Virus record (IMG/VR): IMGVR_UViG_3300043395_000705 | Location: 1-33,835 of that record | DNA: 33,835 nucleotides | Source: a virus | Direction: 5' to 3' (one strand) | Notes under the pieces: generated by a model | Seen by the model: the letters and a program-made list of their open reading frames with translations, nothing else | Told to the model about the DNA's origin: nothing | Databases searched by the model: none | Shown: in pieces, positions 29,261 to 33,835 of the stretch | Position numbering within the stretch: position 1 is the first letter of the stretch | Layout of the letters: every line of letters begins with the position of its first letter | Position numbers and translations under genes: made by a program

Positions 29261-32043
29261 TGGCCTACAGCTCCATTGAGGACAAATACCTGTCGGCCTT
29301 GACCGCTGTCCAATTCCCAGAGGCTCCGATTGAGGAAGCTGCACCACAAGAGATGGCACCAGGCCAGCAGCCGGGCGACATCTTGCTGGCCGAGGCTGGT
29401 TCGCGTGGGCTGCCAGAGCAAGCCTACAGTGGCCGCTACCCTGACACCATCAAGCCCATCGAGCCGACCATCAGACAACGCTTGGCCGACTTTCTGCAAG
29501 CCGGGTTTGAGGGCATGGGTGTAGATCGATACAAAGCCCGGCAAAACGCCCAGACGCTGATTGGCGGCTCTAGCAGCAATCTACCATTGAGCATGGGGCT
29601 GGCAGACGTTGTGCCATTTCTTGGCACCACCATGCAGACAGAAGAAGCTGCCATCATGGGCGGTGAGGCTGTTGAGTCTGCCAAGCAAGGCAACTACGGT
29701 ACCGCTGCATTGCAAGCCGGTGGCGCTGCGTTGGGCATGATCCCTGGTGCCGTTGGTACCGTGAAGGCTGCAAAAGCACTGCCCAAAAATTTGCCTGTCG
29801 GCATGAGCATCCAGGCTGTTGACGAGATCCCAACTGGAGGCATGACAAGTCAAGCCATTACACAAAGCCCAATACAACTTACCCGTCAAGAAAAAAGTGC
29901 AGTTATTGCTGCTGGAAAACGCAACCAAAATTTGCGCAAAACAGCAACAGCAGCAGTTGAAGGCCTGCATTCAAATTACCCTGTTGCAGAAGGTTGGACT
30001 CCAATTGAGGCTAACAAGATTACTTTCAAAACAAGCAAAACTGGAGACAATCTTGCTGAAATAGAGACAACCAAAATTCCTTATGACTTTCACACGCCAC
30101 CAGAAGGTGTGCCAAAAGAAGCATGGCAGGCAACTTTGTCATCTAGCTTGGTTGATGAAGTGCAAAACGTCGTAAATAGAGCTGCTGCAGGTGACCAAGC
30201 TGCAATTGAAATATTGAACCAAGCAAGTTGGTATCGCTCTATGCGTGACAGATTGCGCGCAGAATTTGGCGGCATTGCAGATGTATTCGCTGATGTGCTT
30301 GGTACTACTTCAGCTCAGACTGGTGTCGAGCAAAACTTTGACAATGCTGTTGAAATACTACGTCGATTCAGCCGTGGTGAGTATGACAACGAGCTTGCTG
30401 CATTTGAAAAGCGCATTGCCGCTGGACAACCTATTGATGGCAAGACGCTGACAGAGATGCATAAGAGTGGCGAGTTCCCACTTATAACAAAAGCAAGTGG
30501 TCAACTATTCAATGCAAACAGCCCATCGTCTATGGGTGCTTTGATGGATATGTTCCGATCCATCAAAACTGGCGACTCGCCAAAGACACCAAACTTCACG
30601 GGCAATTTAATTGGCCTGACAAAAGAAGCCACCATTGATGTGTGGGCTGCACGCATGTTGCGTAGGCTTGCTGATTTACCGCGCATCCCACCGCCTGCAG
30701 AAAAAGGTGTGGCAGGCAAACACTTGGTTGGATCTTCTTTGTATGACCCCAACGTGGGAAGTGAGTTCGGGTTTGGTCAGGATGTGTTCAGAGAAGCTGC
30801 TGATGAAATCAATAAGAGCGGCATGCTGAAAAACGTGGCTCCACAAATCGGAGATCTTGGGCCTGATGATTTGCAAGCTGTTGCATGGTTTATCGAAAAA
30901 GAGAATTGGACAAAGAACGGGTGGACTACAAAGGCCGGTGAAGGCGGTTCGTTGGACTATGAGATGTCATTGGCTGGCGTGCCGAATCAAGCTGCCATCA
31001 AAGATCTGCGCCGTGAGATAAATGCGGGATTCAAGCCACCAGCACAGCGCAAGACAGAACCAGAAGCAGATTATGCAAAGCGCGTGCAAGAAGCAAAAGT
31101 GGCTTTTGATGCGAATAAAGCAGCCAAGCAACAGCAATTGGCCAGCATGCAATCAGATGTTGACCGCTACACGCTGGGCGTGTCTGGCGAGCGCCCAGGT
31201 AAACCAATGAGTAATTACGCTCAAGCAGAATTGGCTGCCGAGCTTGATGATGTAGTTCGCAATGACGCAAGCGTTGTCACATATAACTTAGCCAATACTT
31301 ATGGTTCATTTATGGGTGACACAGAAAGAGCTTTGAATGCTGAGTTTGTTGTGCGCCAAAATTTCTCCCCAGCTTCGCTTGAGCGTCGAATGGTTGAGCA
31401 AGGAAAGGCCTACGATCAAGATGCTGTCTTTATCTCTAAGGTAGTCTCAGACGGTGCAAGTCCAAACGCCAGGCCCGGAGTTGAAATTTATTTCAAGCAA
31501 AAGATGAGTCCAGATCAAATGGCGGCGGTGACAGCAAAGCTGCGTCAGTATGGTGTTGATGGGTTTACCTATGTGACAGACATGCGCTTCAGTGATCGAA
31601 TCAATGTGCAAGCTCGCGCTGGTGGAGCAGAAACCGCTGGCCTTAATGGGTTACGTTTTCAATATATTCCTGAGTTTGATGACGCATTTAATGCGGCTAA
31701 TCGGGTAAAAATTATGCGGGAAAAAGAAGATCTTTTCCAAGACATTGTTAGCGATATAATGAAAGAGGGCAATGTGTCGGATGCCCGAATGGTTTTCTAC
31801 GACACTAAGGTTTACTTTAGGAATGACTACGATGAGTACCTTACAAGAACAGTTGGACAGGCTGATCAAGCGCAAAGGGGAGCAAGACCCGGTAGTGCAA
31901 ATATTGCGCAACCAGATCGAAGCGGAGAAGTCGGGAAAGACTTCTCAAGAGCTGTATCTAACAGGCTCCGTAAAAAAGCAACCGACAGCAAATCCCCAAC
32001 AGTAAATAGGGGCGGTGCAGCTCCGACCTCTGGAGCTGAATGA
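29260..32043 (+). CDS. Large virion-associated protein with AT-rich DUF7178-like central module
   Basis: I read 927 residues from ATG 29260 (TGATG overlap; GTG 29257 is possible). Residues about 1-200 are helical with Gly-rich membrane-like stretches and match the neighbours' composition. Residues about 200-860 have AT-rich DNA and a pattern I recall from the DUF7178-like domain of aquatic phage polyproteins: QASWYRSMRDRLRAEFGGIA, DVLGTTSAQTGVEQNFDNAV, PKTPNFTGNLIG, TIDVWAARMLRRL and LGPDDLQAVAWFIEKENW. The last 60 residues (Gly/Arg/Ser/Pro-rich) look like non-native frame and overlap a better ORF at 31832-32005. The function is unknown; genome ejection or a host-modifying activity carried in the virion are options. 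Confidence 0.8.
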   Translation: MAYSSIEDKYLSALTAVQFPEAPIEEAAPQEMAPGQQPGDILLAEAGSRGLPEQAYSGRYPDTIKPIEPTIRQRLADFLQAGFEGMGVDRYKARQNAQTLIGGSSSNLPLSMGLADVVPFLGTTMQTEEAAIMGGEAVESAKQGNYGTAALQAGGAALGMIPGAVGTVKAAKALPKNLPVGMSIQAVDEIPTGGMTSQAITQSPIQLTRQEKSAVIAAGKRNQNLRKTATAAVEGLHSNYPVAEGWTPIEANKITFKTSKTGDNLAEIETTKIPYDFHTPPEGVPKEAWQATLSSSLVDEVQNVVNRAAAGDQAAIEILNQASWYRSMRDRLRAEFGGIADVFADVLGTTSAQTGVEQNFDNAVEILRRFSRGEYDNELAAFEKRIAAGQPIDGKTLTEMHKSGEFPLITKASGQLFNANSPSSMGALMDMFRSIKTGDSPKTPNFTGNLIGLTKEATIDVWAARMLRRLADLPRIPPPAEKGVAGKHLVGSSLYDPNVGSEFGFGQDVFREAADEINKSGMLKNVAPQIGDLGPDDLQAVAWFIEKENWTKNGWTTKAGEGGSLDYEMSLAGVPNQAAIKDLRREINAGFKPPAQRKTEPEADYAKRVQEAKVAFDANKAAKQQQLASMQSDVDRYTLGVSGERPGKPMSNYAQAELAAELDDVVRNDASVVTYNLANTYGSFMGDTERALNAEFVVRQNFSPASLERRMVEQGKAYDQDAVFISKVVSDGASPNARPGVEIYFKQKMSPDQMAAVTAKLRQYGVDGFTYVTDMRFSDRINVQARAGGAETAGLNGLRFQYIPEFDDAFNAANRVKIMREKEDLFQDIVSDIMKEGNVSDARMVFYDTKVYFRNDYDEYLTRTVGQADQAQRGARPGSANIAQPDRSGEVGKDFSRAVSNRLRKKATDSKSPTVNRGGAAPTSGAE
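31832..32005 (+). CDS. Overlapping 57-residue gene inside the 3' end of the large virion gene
   Basis: In a different frame from the large gene, ATG 31832 opens MSTLQEQLDRLIKRKGEQDP, followed by VVQILRNQIEAEKSGKTSQE and LYLTGSVKK, ending at TAA 32003-32005. AGGA lies ten bases upstream. The product is a well-formed amphipathic helix pair with balanced composition, while the large gene's frame there is Gly/Arg/Ser/Pro-rich and repetitive. It is likely a genuine small gene, perhaps a partner of the large protein, with the large frame extended over it. An assembly frameshift is an alternative. Confidence 0.5.
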   Translation: MSTLQEQLDRLIKRKGEQDPVVQILRNQIEAEKSGKTSQELYLTGSVKKQPTANPQQ

Positions 32044-33835
32044 TGGCCAACATCCCACTTGATCAACGTCTGAGCCAAATGCTGCCAAGCGCAGCACCGG
32101 CAACCCCTGCTGAAGACATCGCATTGGAGCCCATGCCTGGCGCGGCCCAGGTCATGGAAACCGACACACCGCCAGAAGCTGATCCTGGCACGCCCAGCAT
32201 GGAAGAGGGAATCCAGGTTGCTGGCCCTGTCGATGCGGCCATGCGCAAGCTCATCACCCGGCAGGCTGCCAAGGCCGAACGCAATTTGGTGCCAGATGCT
32301 GCGCGAGCTGCTGAAGGCGAGCTGCCCGATGCCGTCAAGGCTGGCCGGTTCAAGCTGATCCCAGAAGCTGACCAAACCCTGACAGACACGGTCGGCGCTG
32401 CCGTCAAGGCCCGGCAAGCTGCAGCCCCCAACATTGGCAAGCCCAGCCCCACCGCTGCCGAGCGTCTAGCCGGTGTGCCAGAAGAACCCTTCAACCTGTC
32501 GCGCTACCAGACCGAGGATGCCGCAGCCATTGTGGGCGGCGTGGCCGATGCGCTTGGGATCAAGACTAAGGCGGTGACCTTTGACGAAATCAAGGCCAAG
32601 GCGGCAGAGTCTGGCATCTCTGAGAATTTCCTGACCAGGCTGATCGGCAGCGATGGCCGCATGATGGCCAATGCCGTTGAAACCTACAAAGCGCTGGAGG
32701 TGCTGGAGTCCAGCGCCAACGAGCTGGATCGGCTCTTCAAGCTGGTCAACACTGGTGCTGCCACCGATGTTGACAAGCTGGTGCTGCGCCAGCAGATCGC
32801 CTTCCACGGCCTGATTCAAAAGGGTGTCAAGGGCATCCAGACAGAAACCGCACGCGCCCTGTCTGTGTTCAGAATTCCCCGCGATGGGACAGCGCCTATC
32901 GTGCGCCAGGTGCTGGATGAATATGGTGGCGATGCCGCCCTGGCCGACATGGCCAAGAGCTACCTGGCCCTGGAGTCGCGTGCAGCTCAAAATGCCATGA
33001 TCGAGAAGTCGATGATGTCGGGCATCAAAGATGTGTGGTTTACCACCTACATCAATGGCCTGCTGTCATCGCCTGTGTCGCATGCAAAGAACGTGGTCTC
33101 CAACGCCATGTTTGGGTTGTATCAGATCCCCGAGAGACTGATTGGCGCTTTCTACAGCAACGTGCTGCCGCCAGGCGTGCGCTCATGGAAGTCACTGATA
33201 CCTGGCACCGAGGCCGAGAAGATCGCCTATGACGAGGCATTGACCATGGCGCAGTCGCTGCGCAACGGGATCATTGAAGGCATGCAACTGGCCAGCACTG
33301 CATTCAAGAAGAACCAGCCCAGCGACTTGATGAGCAAGATTGAGGCGCAGCGCGGCATGGACGTGCCGCCCATCAGCTCTGCAGCCTTTGGCATTGAGTC
33401 TGATAAATGGTTTGCCAAGGCGCTGGACTACTATGGCACCGCGATCACGTTGCCTGGCCGGGCGCTGATGACCGAAGACGAGTTCTTTAAAGGCGTGCTC
33501 TACCGCATGGAGCTCAACACCCAGATCACCAGGCGCGGCAAGCAGGTCTACCGCGAGGGAATTGAGTCTGGCCTGACCGAAACCGATGCGATGGCAAAAG
33601 CATCGCTTGAGGTCGAAGGTTTGTTCAAGAATCCACCCAAAGATCTGGATGAAGCGGCAACCCTGTATGCCCAAAAAGGCACCTTCACTGCCGATCTGCC
33701 GCCTGCTCTGAAGAGTTTGCAGCAGGTATTCAATCATCCCATGCTCAAGGTAGTGGTGCCGTTCTTCAAGACACCGGCCAACATTGGTCTGCAGTTGATC
33801 GAGCGCACCCCATTCGCCCCGCTGTCATCTCAATG
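32043..33835 (+). CDS. N-terminal part of large internal/ejected virion protein (continues at base 1)
   Basis: The frame starts at ATG 32043 (TGATG overlap) and is open at the window end; in the circular genome it continues in frame to 1309 for about 955 residues. An N-terminal Pro/Ala-rich acidic part (about 1-65) is followed by helical regions, a segment WFTTYINGLLSSPVSHAKNV and SNAMFGLYQIPERLIGAFYS, and YGTAITLPGRALMTEDEFFK, all typical of LPD38-type large phage proteins (from memory). Probable last internal virion protein before the tail fibre gene. No enzymatic motif was found. Confidence 0.85.
   Translation, partial: MANIPLDQRLSQMLPSAAPATPAEDIALEPMPGAAQVMETDTPPEADPGTPSMEEGIQVAGPVDAAMRKLITRQAAKAERNLVPDAARAAEGELPDAVKAGRFKLIPEADQTLTDTVGAAVKARQAAAPNIGKPSPTAAERLAGVPEEPFNLSRYQTEDAAAIVGGVADALGIKTKAVTFDEIKAKAAESGISENFLTRLIGSDGRMMANAVETYKALEVLESSANELDRLFKLVNTGAATDVDKLVLRQQIAFHGLIQKGVKGIQTETARALSVFRIPRDGTAPIVRQVLDEYGGDAALADMAKSYLALESRAAQNAMIEKSMMSGIKDVWFTTYINGLLSSPVSHAKNVVSNAMFGLYQIPERLIGAFYSNVLPPGVRSWKSLIPGTEAEKIAYDEALTMAQSLRNGIIEGMQLASTAFKKNQPSDLMSKIEAQRGMDVPPISSAAFGIESDKWFAKALDYYGTAITLPGRALMTEDEFFKGVLYRMELNTQITRRGKQVYREGIESGLTETDAMAKASLEVEGLFKNPPKDLDEAATLYAQKGTFTADLPPALKSLQQVFNHPMLKVVVPFFKTPANIGLQLIERTPFAPLSSQ
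33602..33835 (+). repeat. Terminal overlap, copy 2 (pairs with 1-234)
   Basis: Same 234 bases as the window start, with nine synonymous differences, all within its last 108 bases. Marks the circular closure point. Confidence 0.9.

Overview
The window is essentially one complete genome of a tailed phage with a short-tailed (podovirus) virion. No host gene is visible. The last 234 bases (33602-33835) repeat the first 234 in the same reading frame, so the sequence closes into a circle of about 33.6 kb. The two copies are identical for 126 bases and then differ at nine synonymous third positions. This looks like a metagenomic assembly ending in two co-existing strain variants rather than a true terminal repeat. 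Gene content resembles Bordetella BPP-1-like podoviruses (T7-type portal, adaptor and nozzle, a Bbp19-like protein) and freshwater or marine phage contigs (small proteins that look like DUF6321, DUF6496, DUF7936 and DUF7178). GC content and this relationship suggest a betaproteobacterial host, but that is inference. I see no phage RNA polymerase, DNA polymerase, helicase, tyrosine integrase, CI-type repressor or tRNA gene.

Layout. 1-4219: C-terminus of a large virion protein (its N-terminus lies at 32043-33835) and a tail fibre with a 23-heptad shaft. 4222-7307 (+): fibre-associated small gene and lysis region, with several small membrane proteins, a lipoprotein, i-spanin with an embedded o-spanin, and a GH19-type endolysin. 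7308-10954 (-): recombination operon with RecT, YqaJ-like exonuclease, small proteins (including a 27-residue membrane peptide) and a serine recombinase. 10955-11129: divergent control region with three inverted repeats. 11130-14553 (+): early operon linked by ATGA/TGATG overlaps: ribbon-helix-helix protein, RuvC-like nuclease, sigma region 4-like protein, small helical and winged-helix proteins, and a lambda O-like initiator. 14554-14880: intergenic control region. 14881-22682: SSB-tailed protein, terminases, two paralogous coiled-coil proteins, small head proteins, portal, Bbp19-like protein and scaffold, closed by a strong terminator. 22764-33835: promoter, major capsid protein, small head protein, tail adaptor, nozzle and internal/ejected virion proteins.

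How the genes fit together. Replication appears to use host polymerases recruited to a lambda-type origin inside the initiator gene. Two 22-bp palindromic iterons, a half iteron, a perfect E. coli-type DnaA box and an AT-rich stretch all fall in the segment encoding the protein linker. RecT, YqaJ, RuvC and the SSB-tailed protein would provide recombination-dependent replication. An 18-bp palindromic operator (ATATCT-N3-TGATATACA) lies both upstream of the ribbon-helix-helix gene and just upstream of a promoter behind the terminase, suggesting an early-to-late circuit in which the sigma-like protein may also act. The most novel items are this origin, the shared operator, the micro-membrane genes, an overlapping gene near 31.8 kb, and an AT-rich module inside a virion protein.
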